Of a DNA stretch of 64,000 nucleotides, positions 9,063 to 18,078 are shown piece after piece. Positions within the stretch are counted from its first letter, which is position 1, and every line of letters starts with the position of its first letter. The position numbers and the translations under genes were made by a program. Source of the stretch: Microbacterium oxydans (GTDB lineage: Bacteria; Actinomycetota; Actinomycetes; Actinomycetales; Microbacteriaceae). The notes under the pieces are model-generated. The model did not search any database. It had not been told where the DNA came from and saw only the letters and a program-made list of their open reading frames with translations. The stretch spans positions 124,001-188,000 of the forward strand of contig NZ_FMIR01000018.1 of NCBI RefSeq assembly GCF_900095745.1, in the 5' to 3' direction.

Positions 9063-9086
9063 ACGTAGCGGTCCGGACATCCTCAA
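9058..9086 (-). promoter_or_regulatory. Promoter of the nuclease/nucleotidase gene
   Basis: Minus-strand -35 TTGAGG (9086-9081) and -10 TATGCT (9063-9058) with a 17-bp spacer. Transcription would start near 9051, giving an untranslated leader of about 80 bases before the ATG at 8972. Confidence 0.55.
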
Positions 9087-9209
9087 CGGAGTTTTCCGAT
9101 TCGACATCCAGCGCTCACCGGATGGCCTCGACGACCCCTGACGAAGGTCGCTATCGGGAGGCGGCGGCACGCAATTGCGCACCGAATCGCGCGCGGATGC
9201 GCGGATCGA

Positions 9210-10010
9210 TCAGACGGTTTCCGCGGCCGCCGCGTCTTCGAACTCTTCGACCTCGCGCTCCCAGGCGTCTTTCGCGAGGCGATACCAGAGGTAGAACGCG
9301 AACCCGGCGAAGATCGCCCATTCCACGGCGTAGAAGACGTTGAGCCAGTTCACCGGCGACATCTCCTCGGGGGCCGGCGACGAGATGTCGACCAGCCCGG
9401 CCGACGCGGTGGTCGAAGCCAGGTAGGGGCGGTAGACGTCGAGCTGCTCGATGTCGTGCCAGCGGCTGAGAAGCGCGGCGGGCGACATCCTGTCCAGCTG
9501 TGCGGGATCGGAGTGCGGGGGGACCTTGGGGCCCTCGTCCGAGATGATGCGCCCGGTGATATCGACAGGAGAGCCGTCGGCACCCGCCTCGAGTTCCTCC
9601 ACCGCCGCGTCGGCGGTGGACCGATCCGGCGCCCATCCGATCGCGACCGCGATGGAGGTGCGCTCGTCGACGCGCAGCTGACCGGTGACCCAGTAGCCTT
9701 CGACGTCGTCGTTGAACCGGCTCGACACGACGATGAAGTCCTCGGGAACCCACGCACCGGAGGTCTCCACCCGCTGTCCCACCAGGGGCTCCGGGAGGTA
9801 TTGCGCCGGCTCGAGGACGTCAGTGAGCTGCTGCACCTGCTCGGTCGCGCCGGGGTCCGGCGGATCGGTCTCGATCGCGCGCTCGAGCTGCCACTGGCCG
9901 AGCCAGGCGAACACACCGGCGACGAGGAGGCAGAGCAGCAGCATGCCGATCCAGCGTCCCCGGAGCATGACCTCACGAAGGGTCGGGGGGAACAGAGCAG
10001 GTGTCGTCAC
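9210..10010 (-). CDS. SURF1 family cytochrome oxidase assembly protein
   Basis: 266-residue SURF1/Shy1-like membrane protein. It begins TPALFPPTLREVML, then a transmembrane helix (WIGMLLLCLLVAGVFAWLGQWQLERA), an exported loop with RVETSGAW, VTGQLRV and VAIGWAP, and a second transmembrane helix near the C-terminus (VEWAIFAGFAFYLWYRLAKD). SURF1 proteins help assemble the aa3 cytochrome oxidase. The GTG at 10010 keeps the family-like TLREVML segment; an ATG at 9968 is possible. It follows the GuaB3-like gene by 16 bp and is probably cotranscribed with it. Confidence 0.87.
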   Translation of the reverse strand: MTTPALFPPTLREVMLRGRWIGMLLLCLLVAGVFAWLGQWQLERAIETDPPDPGATEQVQQLTDVLEPAQYLPEPLVGQRVETSGAWVPEDFIVVSSRFNDDVEGYWVTGQLRVDERTSIAVAIGWAPDRSTADAAVEELEAGADGSPVDITGRIISDEGPKVPPHSDPAQLDRMSPAALLSRWHDIEQLDVYRPYLASTTASAGLVDISSPAPEEMSPVNWLNVFYAVEWAIFAGFAFYLWYRLAKDAWEREVEEFEDAAAAETV

Positions 10011-10026
10011 GGTGGTGCGCTGAACC

Positions 10027-11142
10027 TCAGGCCTCGTACGGCGCGAGCACGACCTCGACCCGCTGGAACTCCTTGAGGTCGGAGTATCCGGTGGTCGCCA
10101 TCGACTTCCGCAGCGCACCGATCAGGTTCGCGGTGCCGTCGGCGACCGGCGCGGGGCCGTAGAGGATCTCTTCGAGCGTGCCGATGCCGCCGACCTCGAC
10201 CCGACGACCGCGCGGGAGCTTCGGGTGGTGGGCCTCGGGACCCCAGTGGAATCCGCGTCCCGGCGCGTCGGTGGCACGGGCCAGCGCGACGCCGAGCATG
10301 ACGGCATCCGCTCCCATGGCGAGCGCCTTGACGATGTCGCCGGAGGTGCCGACTCCCCCGTCGGCGATGACGTGCACGTAGCGGCCGCCGGACTCGTCGA
10401 GGTAGTCGCGTCGCGCGGCGGCGACGTCGGAGACGGCAGTCGCCATCGGCGCGTGGATGCCGAGGGTCGCGCGGGTCGTGGACGCCGCTCCCCCGCCGAA
10501 GCCGACGAGCACTCCGGCTGCTCCGGTACGCATGAGGTGCAGGGCCGCGGTGTAGGTGGCGGCTCCGCCGACGATGACGGGGACGTCGAGGTCGTAGATG
10601 AATTTCTTGAGGTTCAGGGGCTCGGCGACGCTGGACACGTGCTCGGCCGAGACCGTGGTGCCGCGGATGACGAACAGGTCGACTCCCGCACGAGCCACCG
10701 TGTCGTAGAACTCCTGCGTGCGCTGCGGCGTGAGCGAGCCCGCCACCGTGACGCCGGCCTCGCGGATCTCGGCGAGGCGGCGAGTGATGAGCTCGGGCTT
10801 GATCGGCTCGGAGTACAGCTCCTGCATGCGGACCGTGGCCGTTGCCTCGTCGAGACCGGCGATCTCGGCGAGCAGCGGCTCCGGGTTCTCGTACCGGGTC
10901 CACAGCCCCTCGAGGTCCAGCACGCCCAGTCCGCCCAGCTGGCCCAGCATGATCGCCGTCTGCGGGCTAACGACCGAGTCCATGGGGGCTCCGAGCACCG
11001 GGATGCCGAAACCGAAGGCGTCGATCGTCCAGGCAGTGGACACGTCCTCCGGGTTGCGCGTGCGCCGAGAAGGCACCACCGCGATGTCATCGAACGTGTA
11101 CGCGCGACGTGCGCGCTTTCCTCGGCCGAGCTCGATCTCCAT
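10027..11142 (-). CDS. GuaB3 family IMP dehydrogenase-related protein
   Basis: 371-residue TIM-barrel protein of the IMPDH/GMP-reductase family, GuaB3 subgroup, characteristic of actinobacteria. Visible are the N-terminal TFDDIAVVPSRRTRNPEDVS, the phosphate-binding stretch [27 protein letters not shown], and no CBS domains, unlike the full IMP dehydrogenase at 21371-22873. The biochemical role of GuaB3 proteins is not settled; related enzymes act on purine nucleotides. The ATG at 11142 has GGAGG 7 bases upstream. Confidence 0.9.
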   Translation of the reverse strand: MEIELGRGKRARRAYTFDDIAVVPSRRTRNPEDVSTAWTIDAFGFGIPVLGAPMDSVVSPQTAIMLGQLGGLGVLDLEGLWTRYENPEPLLAEIAGLDEATATVRMQELYSEPIKPELITRRLAEIREAGVTVAGSLTPQRTQEFYDTVARAGVDLFVIRGTTVSAEHVSSVAEPLNLKKFIYDLDVPVIVGGAATYTAALHLMRTGAAGVLVGFGGGAASTTRATLGIHAPMATAVSDVAAARRDYLDESGGRYVHVIADGGVGTSGDIVKALAMGADAVMLGVALARATDAPGRGFHWGPEAHHPKLPRGRRVEVGGIGTLEEILYGPAPVADGTANLIGALRKSMATTGYSDLKEFQRVEVVLAPYEA

Positions 11143-11235
11143 GGTCACCCCTCCAGCCTACCCGGCGGTCGGACGCCTCCGTGCGGGGAGAGGGATCCGA
11201 GCTCGGGAGCCATCCCGCGTCCTGAACCCGCGCCG

Positions 11236-12924
11236 TCAGCGCGCACGAGCCACCCGCTTCTCGTCCCACACGGGTTCGCCCGATTCATAGACGTCGCCGT
11301 CCGACCCGAAGACCAGGAAGCGGTCGAACGACCGGGCGAACCAGCGGTCGTGGGTGACCGCCAGCACCGTCCCCTCGAACCGCGCCAGGGCCTGCTCCAG
11401 CGCCTCGGCGGACTCCAGGTCCAGGTTGTCGGTCGGCTCGTCCAACAGCAGCAGCGTCGCCCCGGAGAGTTCGAGCAGCAGCACCTGGAACCGCGCCTGC
11501 TGCCCGCCCGACAGCGAGTCGAACGTCTGCTGCGCCTGCCGCACGAGCCCGTACCGGTCGAGTGCCGAACTCGCGGCATCCCGAGGCATCCCCGCACGAC
11601 GATCGTCGCCGCGGTGCAGGATCTCCAGCAGCGTGCGCCCGACGAACTCCGGGTGCGCATGGGTCTGCGCGAACAGCCCCGGCACGACGCGTGCACCGAG
11701 AGTCGCCGTGCCGGTGTGCGCGACCGCGCTGACCTGCTCTCCGGTCGTCGTGACATGGCCGAGGGTGGCATCAGGGTCGCTGCCGCCGCGCGCGAGCAGT
11801 CGCAGGAAGTGCGACTTGCCCGATCCGTTCGAACCGAGCACTGCGACCCGGTCGCCGTACCAGACCTCCGCATCGAAGGCACGCATGAGCCCGGTCAACT
11901 CGAGACGCTGTGCGACCACGGCCCGCTTGCCGGTGCGGGAGCCGCGCAGACGCATGTCGAAGTCCTGCGCGGGCGGTCGCTCCTCGGGCGGCCCCGCCTC
12001 CTCGAACTTGCGCAGGCGGGTCTGCGCCGCCTGATAGCGCGAGGCGAAGCCGTCGTTCGCCGACGCCTTCACCTTGAGGTTCGCGACCAGCGTGCGCAGC
12101 TTCTCGTGCTGCTCGTCCCAGCGCCGACGCAGCTCGTCGAGGCGGTCCATCCGGTCGGTCCGCGCTTGCTGGTAGGTGGCGAACCCTCCACCGTGCACCC
12201 ACGCCGTGGCACCGGCGCCGCCCGGCTCGAGCGTGATCAGCCGGTCGACGGCACGGGCGAGCAGCTCCCGGTCGTGCGAGACGAGCAGCACGGTCTTCGG
12301 CGTCTGACGCAGCTGATCCTCCAGCCAGCGCTTGGTCGGCACATCGAGGTAGTTGTCCGGCTCGTCGAGCAGCAGCACCTCGTCGGGTCCGCGCAGCAGG
12401 GCTTCGAGCGCGAGCCGCTTCTGCTCTCCGCCCGAGAGCGTCGTGAGCTCGCGATACCGCGCCCGCTCGAACGGCACGCCGAGCGCGGCCACCGTGCACT
12501 GATCCCAGACGGTCTCGTGCTCGTAGCCGCCGGCGTCCGCATACTCGGAGATCGCCGACGCGTACGCCATCTGCGTGTCGTGCTCGTCGCGCTCGATCAG
12601 TGCGTTCTCGGCGGCCTCGAGAGCTTCGGCCGCCGCGCGAATGCGGGCCGGGGCGACGCGCGTCAGCAGCTGGTGCACCGTCTCGCCCGCCTCGCCGTGA
12701 CCGACGAACTGATCCATGACGCCGAGTCCGCCGTCGATGGTCACGACCCCGTCATCGGCCGCCTGATCGCCCCGGATGATCCGCAACAGGGTGGTCTTGC
12801 CCGCCCCGTTCGGTCCGATCAGGGCGCTGGTGGAGCCGGCGCCGACCCGAAAAGTCGCCTCGTCGAGAAGCGGTCTGCCGTCGGGGAGCGTCAGTGAGAC
12901 GCTGGAGACATCGATGTAGCCCAC
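11236..12924 (-). CDS. ABC-F family ATPase
   Basis: 562-residue protein with two ABC ATPase domains on one chain and no membrane segment, the ABC-F layout. Domain 1 has Walker A GPNGAGKTT (about residue 37), signature LSGGEQKR and Walker B VLLLDEPDNYLD. Domain 2 has Walker A GSNGSGKSH, signature LSGGQQAR and LLLDEPTDNLDLES. A charged linker (about residues 255-310) would reach into the ribosome. ABC-F proteins act in translation, and some protect ribosomes from antibiotics; the sequence alone does not show which applies here. The start is GTG, the only reasonable codon. Confidence 0.92.
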   Translation of the reverse strand: MGYIDVSSVSLTLPDGRPLLDEATFRVGAGSTSALIGPNGAGKTTLLRIIRGDQAADDGVVTIDGGLGVMDQFVGHGEAGETVHQLLTRVAPARIRAAAEALEAAENALIERDEHDTQMAYASAISEYADAGGYEHETVWDQCTVAALGVPFERARYRELTTLSGGEQKRLALEALLRGPDEVLLLDEPDNYLDVPTKRWLEDQLRQTPKTVLLVSHDRELLARAVDRLITLEPGGAGATAWVHGGGFATYQQARTDRMDRLDELRRRWDEQHEKLRTLVANLKVKASANDGFASRYQAAQTRLRKFEEAGPPEERPPAQDFDMRLRGSRTGKRAVVAQRLELTGLMRAFDAEVWYGDRVAVLGSNGSGKSHFLRLLARGGSDPDATLGHVTTTGEQVSAVAHTGTATLGARVVPGLFAQTHAHPEFVGRTLLEILHRGDDRRAGMPRDAASSALDRYGLVRQAQQTFDSLSGGQQARFQVLLLELSGATLLLLDEPTDNLDLESAEALEQALARFEGTVLAVTHDRWFARSFDRFLVFGSDGDVYESGEPVWDEKRVARAR

Positions 12925-13002
12925 GGTGCGTGGCCGTCCTTCCGCCCGCGCATGCCGAGCCGACCAGGCTATCAGGCGTGGACGCCACGCACCGAACCGC
13001 GC

Positions 13003-13554
13003 TCAGGCGAGAGCGCTCGATGTCGGCACGGGCGCCGCGAAGAGATCGAACACGGGGCAGTGCGCATCGACGACGGTGCGCAGGTTCTCGTACTGCTCGG
13101 CGCTGTCCGGTCCCGTGATGTCAACCGAGACCCGGACATCGTGGAAGCCCGCCCTCCCCGACTCGTCGATACCGAAGAGCGTGCGCACATCGAGGTCGCC
13201 CTCCGCGGTGATCTCGATCTCATCGATCGTGAGACCGAGCGCCTGCGCGTAGAGACGGTACACGACCACCTGACAGGAGATGAGCGCACCCAGCGCGTAC
13301 TCGACGGGGCTCGCCGCGACGTCGTCACCGGCCAGCGCGCCGGGCTCGTCGACCAGGAACCGGTGCTTCCCTGCGCGGATCTCGGTGGCGACGGAGCCGA
13401 TGCCCCGCCCGCTCACCCGGTAGGTGAGCTGTGCGTTCGCGGCATCCGCGGCGATCCGCTCGTTCCACGCGGTTCCCGCGTCGGTGAGTCGCTGCGAGCG
13501 CTCGGCGGGAGTGACATCGGCGATGCCGGCGAGCTGGTCCTGGAGAAGAGTCAT
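13003..13554 (-). CDS. OsmC family peroxide/redox protein
   Basis: 183-residue OsmC/Ohr-fold protein. The two redox-active cysteines expected of the family appear in GALISCQVVVYRLYAQ and DAHCPVFDLF. The middle carries LVDEPGALAGDDVAASPVEY, typical of the core fold. It would reduce organic or fatty-acid hydroperoxides in the cytoplasm. The ATG at 13554 is chosen because residues upstream of it do not resemble the family. Stand-alone gene between the ABC-F and PIN-toxin genes. Confidence 0.88.
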   Translation of the reverse strand: MTLLQDQLAGIADVTPAERSQRLTDAGTAWNERIAADAANAQLTYRVSGRGIGSVATEIRAGKHRFLVDEPGALAGDDVAASPVEYALGALISCQVVVYRLYAQALGLTIDEIEITAEGDLDVRTLFGIDESGRAGFHDVRVSVDITGPDSAEQYENLRTVVDAHCPVFDLFAAPVPTSSALA

Positions 13555-13656
13555 GGCCCGACGGTAACGATCCCCGCGCTCGGGCGGCATGAGCCCCGTC
13601 ATCCGGCTTCACACCCGGACACGGAGCGTCACGGATGCGATGATCCGCGGTTCAGG

Positions 13657-14022
13657 TCACCGCCGGAGCTGCTCGACGCGTTCGGATTCGCCCCAGGCGC
13701 GATCCGCCGTGAGCGCGACCGCGTCGAGACGCGCCGCTACCGCGAGGCACAGCCGATCGCCGAGCGAAAGGCCGCTCCCACGCTTCCACAGCCGGGCCGC
13801 CTCCTCGGCGTCACGGTGCGACACCGGCTCGACGCGCAGTCGATAGCTGAGCAGCAGTCCGGACGCCACGCCCCAGTCGGCACCGGAGGCGCGCACCTTC
13901 TGCGCGACCTCGGACCAGTTCGCCGCTCCGACCACCGCTTCGTCGAGAGCCTCCTCGACGCGATCGGCTCCGGGTTCGCCCTGCAGGAATGCGAGGAGTG
14001 CGGACGCATCCAGGACGATCAC
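13657..14022 (-). CDS. PIN-domain toxin (VapC-like)
   Basis: 121-residue PIN-domain ribonuclease. Acidic active-site residues are seen in VIVLDASALLAFL (Asp near residue 5), in the following Glu-rich helix, in LSLGDRLCLAVA and in LTADRAWGE. Such toxins cleave RNA, often tRNA, when not bound by antitoxin. The GTG start overlaps the antitoxin stop as GTGA, showing translational coupling. Length is slightly below the usual VapC size, but all key acids are present. Confidence 0.87.
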   Translation of the reverse strand: MIVLDASALLAFLQGEPGADRVEEALDEAVVGAANWSEVAQKVRASGADWGVASGLLLSYRLRVEPVSHRDAEEAARLWKRGSGLSLGDRLCLAVAARLDAVALTADRAWGESERVEQLRR

Positions 14023-14267
14023 GCAGCGGCGTCCTCGGAGCTTGCGGCCGCCCGACGTTCGGCGAGAAGCGATTCCAGAACGTCCTTGCCTTCCAGCTGA
14101 GACCTGACGAGGGCCTTGGCCTGCTCGCGGGTGACCAGGATGACCCCACCCGCAGTCTCGATCATCAGCAGCGGCACACCCTGCTCCCAATGCTGGCGGC
14201 TGCGGAGCTCGGCCGGGATGACCAGACGACCACGATCACCCATCGGTGCGACGAATGTGGTATCCAT
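14019..14267 (-). CDS. AbrB/MazE-type antitoxin
   Basis: 82-residue DNA-binding antitoxin with an N-terminal SpoVT/AbrB swapped-hairpin domain (GDRGRLVIPAELRSRQHWEQG, then GGVILVTREQA). Its C-terminal helix should wrap the PIN toxin encoded immediately downstream with a 4-bp overlap. Antitoxins of this kind usually repress their own operon. The ATG at 14267 has no ribosome-binding site and lies 6 bases after a -10-like element. Confidence 0.87.
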   Translation of the reverse strand: MDTTFVAPMGDRGRLVIPAELRSRQHWEQGVPLLMIETAGGVILVTREQAKALVRSQLEGKDVLESLLAERRAAASSEDAAA

Positions 14268-14273
14268 TGCCCC

Positions 14274-14279
14274 ACGGTA
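14274..14279 (-). promoter_or_regulatory. -10 element of the toxin-antitoxin operon
   Basis: TACCGT on the minus strand, exactly 6 bases before the antitoxin ATG. The spacing predicts a leaderless transcript. Same arrangement as at DUF2277 and the methyltransferase gene. Confidence 0.45.
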
Positions 14280-14304
14280 CCACTCGCGCTCTCGCGGTGG
14301 GAGA

Positions 14305-16110
14305 TCAGTCGGCGCGGCTCACACTCATCAGCACTTCGGTGCGGGGCGCCGACGGCAGGACGAAGCGGAACTCGGTGCCCACGCCCTCCTGGCTGGTGAC
14401 ATCCATGCTCCCGCCGTGCGCCAGGACGATCGCCCGGGTGATCGTGAGCCCGAGCCCCACGCCCGGCACGGCGTTGCGCGTCGCGGTCGACGCACGGAAG
14501 AACCGGGTGAACAGCATCCCCTGTTCGTCTTCCGGGATCCCGACGCCCGTGTCCTGCACGGCCAGCTCCACTCCCCCGTCGACCGGACGGACGCGGGCGT
14601 TGACGCGCCCGCCACGCGGGGTGAACTTGATCGCGTTGGACAGCAGATTGTCGAGAGCCTGACCGATCCGCCCGGAGTCGATCAGGAGAGGAATGGCGTC
14701 AGCACCGACCTCCGCCGCGATCTCTATGCCCTCGCGCTGCGCGTGCGGACCCGCCGAGACAACCGCCGATCGGACGAGCTCGGCGATATCGACCTCTTCG
14801 CGCTCGAGCGGGAACCTCCCGGACTCGACCTGCGCGGTGAAGAGCAGATCGCCGACGAGGTTGAGCAGACGCTTCGCATTGCGCTCGATGATGCCGACGA
14901 ACTCCTGCTGGTCCTCGGTGAGAGGCTGGCCTGGATCGTTCTGCAGCAGATCGAGGAAGCCGATGATCGCGCTCAGCGGCGTGCGCAGCTCGTGGGAGAT
15001 CATCCCCACGAACTCGTCCTTCATGCGCGCGACCTCGACCGCCCTGGTCTCGTCGGTGAGCACGAACAGGTATCCCTGCTGCGCGCCGGCGCCGTCCTTG
15101 TGCGGGGTGACGGTGACCCGGGCGGGAACCGTCGTACCGCCCGCCGTCGTCACCTCGACGTCCCCGTCGACCGGGAGCCCGGCGTCAGCCTGCGAGAACA
15201 GCGCCTGGATTCCGGGCGAGAGCTCCGCGTAGCCGGGCAGAAGCTCGTGGTCCGAGCCGGGACGGTCGACGTTGTCGGCGGCCAGCATCGACAGGACCGC
15301 CGTCGAGAAGAAGCGGTCGATGCGCACGTCGTCGCGGGCCTCCTCCGCCGAGAGTCCCAGCAGGCGTTCCGCTCCGGGATTCCAGGCCGTGATCTTCCCG
15401 CTGCAGTCCGTCGCGATCACCGCCTGCGCCGTGATCGACGCCCACAGGCTCTCGAACGAGTCCAGCAGCTCGCGGTACTGACGTTCTTTGTCGCGGAGCT
15501 GCACGATCATCGCGACGTTCTCCGACAACGCTCGCGTGCGTTCGACGACGAGCTCCTCCGCCTGGTCGACGCGCATGCGCTGCTGTCGGGACAGCTCATT
15601 GACGACGGCCGCGACCGCGGAGAACACCAGCGGCCCGATGACCCCGCGCAGCCACTCCACCGACGTCGAGGGCGGATCGGCGAAGTACGGCAGGAGCAGG
15701 GCGATGGAGGTGAGTCCGCCGACCACGAAGACCCAGCGGATGCCGGGGGCGGCCGCGATCCACACCACAGGCAGGATGACCAGCGAACCGAAGATGGACG
15801 AGGCGCCGCCCGTGCCGGCCCGGAAGAAACCGAACCCGATGATGTCGATCATCGGGACGAGCAGCACGACCCAGCCGTCATAGACGTGACGGGCGCTGAG
15901 CACCGCAGCCTGCAGCGTCGCAGCGAGGAGAAGGCCGATGCCGAGGAGGGCGACGCCGAGGTTCGTGAAAGGCAGGTCCGCGTTCCCCCATGACAGCAGC
16001 GCCGCGATGACAATCGCGGCCGCCGACGGCAGCTGCTTGACCAGCGGGCTCGGGTTGTCGAACATCCGGTACCACCGGCTCTCGGCCCGGTCGATCGGGG
16101 TCGCCCTCAC
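14305..16110 (-). CDS. Membrane sensor histidine kinase
   Basis: 601 residues. The N-terminal ~175 residues hold about six transmembrane helices, followed by a short coiled coil (residues 176-215), a PAS domain (about 216-355), a HisKA domain with the phospho-accepting His373 in MISHELRTPLSAII, and an HATPase_c domain with N-box LLSNAIKFTPRGG and G-boxes DTGVGIPEDEQG and GVGLGLTI. It should autophosphorylate and pass phosphate to the receiver encoded just upstream (4-bp GTGA overlap) and perhaps to the receiver-deacetylase at 19777-20820. It is the last gene of a seven-gene coupled operon. The signal is unknown. Confidence 0.93.
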   Translation of the reverse strand: MRATPIDRAESRWYRMFDNPSPLVKQLPSAAAIVIAALLSWGNADLPFTNLGVALLGIGLLLAATLQAAVLSARHVYDGWVVLLVPMIDIIGFGFFRAGTGGASSIFGSLVILPVVWIAAAPGIRWVFVVGGLTSIALLLPYFADPPSTSVEWLRGVIGPLVFSAVAAVVNELSRQQRMRVDQAEELVVERTRALSENVAMIVQLRDKERQYRELLDSFESLWASITAQAVIATDCSGKITAWNPGAERLLGLSAEEARDDVRIDRFFSTAVLSMLAADNVDRPGSDHELLPGYAELSPGIQALFSQADAGLPVDGDVEVTTAGGTTVPARVTVTPHKDGAGAQQGYLFVLTDETRAVEVARMKDEFVGMISHELRTPLSAIIGFLDLLQNDPGQPLTEDQQEFVGIIERNAKRLLNLVGDLLFTAQVESGRFPLEREEVDIAELVRSAVVSAGPHAQREGIEIAAEVGADAIPLLIDSGRIGQALDNLLSNAIKFTPRGGRVNARVRPVDGGVELAVQDTGVGIPEDEQGMLFTRFFRASTATRNAVPGVGLGLTITRAIVLAHGGSMDVTSQEGVGTEFRFVLPSAPRTEVLMSVSRAD

Positions 16111-16454
16111 CGCTTCACCTGCTCCACGATGCGATGCAGGTCGGCGCCCGTGATCGGTTTCGGCAGCGCGGCATCCGCCGGCGGGTAGTCAGCGGCATCG
16201 AGCACCGAGCTGATCACGAGGAAGCAGTCGGGGAATCGCTCCTGCACCAGGCGCGCGCAGGCCTGCCCGGAGATCCCCGGGAGCAGCAGATCGAGCACGG
16301 CGACCACCGGATCGATGTCCGGGAAGGCCGCGATCGCCGACTCGGCGTCGTGCGCGATGAAGACATCGAAGCCCTCACGATCGAGATAACGCCGCAGGAG
16401 CGCAGCCTGGTCGGGAGCGTCCTCGACGACGAGGGCCAACGGCCTCCCGGTCAT
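16107..16454 (-). CDS. Single-domain response regulator
   Basis: 115-residue stand-alone CheY-like receiver. The acidic pocket (VVEDAPD), the phosphorylated Asp in VAVLDLLLPGISG and the conserved Lys-Pro (LPKPITG) are all visible. There is no output domain, so it probably acts by protein-protein contact or as a phosphorelay intermediate. Its ATG overlaps the stop of the small membrane peptide (ATGA), and its stop overlaps the kinase start. Confidence 0.92.
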   Translation of the reverse strand: MTGRPLALVVEDAPDQAALLRRYLDREGFDVFIAHDAESAIAAFPDIDPVVAVLDLLLPGISGQACARLVQERFPDCFLVISSVLDAADYPPADAALPKPITGADLHRIVEQVKR

Positions 16455-16594
16455 CGAAGGAACAGCTCTCGCACGACGACGACCACGACGACGACGACGA
16501 GCGCGAGAACAGCCTGCGGGATCAGTCGTCGCTCGCGCCGGGCATCCGCGACGATCTCCTCCCGCTCGGCTTCGGGTGACGGTGCAGCGTTCAT
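16451..16594 (-). CDS. 47-residue single-span membrane peptide
   Basis: Small protein beginning MNAAPSPEAEREEI, with a charged N-terminal half (ARRERR) and one transmembrane helix that contains nine valines in a row before RELFLR. The valines are encoded by a GTC trinucleotide run. It is supported as real by ATGA overlaps on both sides: its start overlaps the glycosyltransferase stop and its stop overlaps the response-regulator start. No family recognised. It may be an accessory subunit of the glycosyltransferase or a link to the kinase (inference). Confidence 0.72.
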   Translation of the reverse strand: MNAAPSPEAEREEIVADARRERRLIPQAVLALVVVVVVVVVRELFLR

Positions 16595-18078
16595 GAGTCG
16601 ACGCGTCCGATCTTCTCGGTCTTGATCCAGGAGGCGTCGGCACGACGCCACTCTTTGATGTAGGAGTCCACGGTGATCGCGCACAGCAGGGAGCCGTAGC
16701 CGCAGATGTAGAGCAGGAGCCCGGCGAAGAAACGCCCGCCCGGAAGCTTCTCGACCGCGCGCGCGAGCCAGATCCCGAGCATCGAGATCGGGCCCCAGAG
16801 GTAGAAGATCACGGCCCAGAGGATGCGCGTCTCGTCGGTGAGATCCAGTCCGACGGCCTCGAGACCGGATTCGAATGCCCACGGGAAGAGGGCGATCGCC
16901 ATCAGGAGGAGCGCACCCAGCCCCGGGAACATGATCGCCTCGCGCCAGGAGTGCCGGCCCGTACGGGGATCGAGCTGCACCGCGTACAGCATCGAATACA
17001 GGTAGATGCAGGCCGCCGAGATCCACATGAAGCGGAACACGAACTCCGCGATGTCGCTGTGCAGCACGAGCAGAGCGAGCATTCCCGCCGCGGCGAGCAG
17101 CATGAACGCGGGCAGCAGGAGGATGGTGAACCAGGCCAGTCCGAACGAGAAGCTGCCCAGGTTGTGCTCGCGGCTCGGACGGAACCACAGCTTGCGGTAG
17201 ATCGAGGTCAGCTGCACGTTGCCGCGGGCCCAGCGCAGTCGCTGCTTCCAGAGGCTGTCGATCGTCCGCGGCTCTTCGGCGAGCACGACGGCGTGCGGCT
17301 CGAACACCATCCGGCGACCCTTGAGCTGACCCTCGAACGTGGTCATCGTGTCTTCGGCGAGAGTCCCCGTCGGGATGTGCCCGCCGATCGCCTCGAGGTT
17401 GGCCCGCGAATGCAGCTGGGCGCCGCCGGCGAGACAGGCGATCGCGCCGCCGACGTTCTGCACCCGACGGGCGGAGAGCTGGCCGATCACGTACTCGATC
17501 GCGATGAACCGCGTGAGGTAGTTGCGGTCGCGGCTGCCCTCGGCAATGTAGGCGGTCACCGCCCCGACCTTGTCATCGGCGAGATGCCGGCTGAGTTTGC
17601 GCAGGGAGTCGCGCGCGAAGATCACGTCGGCGTCCATGATGAGCACGGCTTCGGTCCAGGCATCGGCGAGGACCACGTCCAGGCCGTGGTTGAGCGTGTG
17701 CGCCTTGCCCTCGCCGCCCTTCTCGCGCCGCAGGTGCACGACGCGGCCGGGGTGGGCTTCGGCCTTCGCCGCGACGATGGCGGGCGTGTCGTCGGTGGAC
17801 GCGTCGTCGACGACGAACACGCGCAGGCGCTCCGCGGGGTACTCCAGCTGCAGCAGCCGCTCGATGGCCGGCCCGATCACGAGCCCCTCGTTCCAGGCCG
17901 GGATGATGACGGCGACGTTCGGGTGGAACGGCGCGGCTTTCTTGTAGTGATTGCGGAACGCGTGCACCGGCAGCATGAGGAACTGCAGTCCCGTGTTGAT
18001 CACCGGCAGCGTGCCGACCAGGACGCACAGCAGGAGGATGACCACGAACACGGTCTGCAGCCAGGTCAGATCGGCCAT
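16591..18078 (-). CDS. Membrane glycosyltransferase family 2
   Basis: 495 residues. One N-terminal transmembrane helix precedes a GT2 catalytic domain with IIPAWNEG (residue 58 on), VVDDASTDD, the metal-binding DAD (149-151), the catalytic ED pair (242-243) and QRLRWARGN (279 on). About four C-terminal helices follow. This is the layout of processive polysaccharide synthases such as poly-N-acetylglucosamine, hyaluronan or cellulose synthase. No PilZ domain is seen. The product is unknown, but a deacetylase, an ATP-grasp enzyme and a two-component system in the same coupled operon suggest a regulated, modified surface glycan. Confidence 0.9.
   Translation of the reverse strand: MADLTWLQTVFVVILLLCVLVGTLPVINTGLQFLMLPVHAFRNHYKKAAPFHPNVAVIIPAWNEGLVIGPAIERLLQLEYPAERLRVFVVDDASTDDTPAIVAAKAEAHPGRVVHLRREKGGEGKAHTLNHGLDVVLADAWTEAVLIMDADVIFARDSLRKLSRHLADDKVGAVTAYIAEGSRDRNYLTRFIAIEYVIGQLSARRVQNVGGAIACLAGGAQLHSRANLEAIGGHIPTGTLAEDTMTTFEGQLKGRRMVFEPHAVVLAEEPRTIDSLWKQRLRWARGNVQLTSIYRKLWFRPSREHNLGSFSFGLAWFTILLLPAFMLLAAAGMLALLVLHSDIAEFVFRFMWISAACIYLYSMLYAVQLDPRTGRHSWREAIMFPGLGALLLMAIALFPWAFESGLEAVGLDLTDETRILWAVIFYLWGPISMLGIWLARAVEKLPGGRFFAGLLLYICGYGSLLCAITVDSYIKEWRRADASWIKTEKIGRVDS

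Noticed and set aside
5298..9068. A 1256-codon open frame on the plus strand opposite the nuclease gene
   Set aside because: It is antisense to a protein with clear catalytic motifs; its own translation is Arg/Val/Asp-rich with no domain, as expected for a shadow in GC-rich DNA.
10027..11142. Second complete guaB
   Set aside because: It lacks CBS domains and carries the GuaB3-type N-terminus, so it is a related protein, not a duplicate IMP dehydrogenase.
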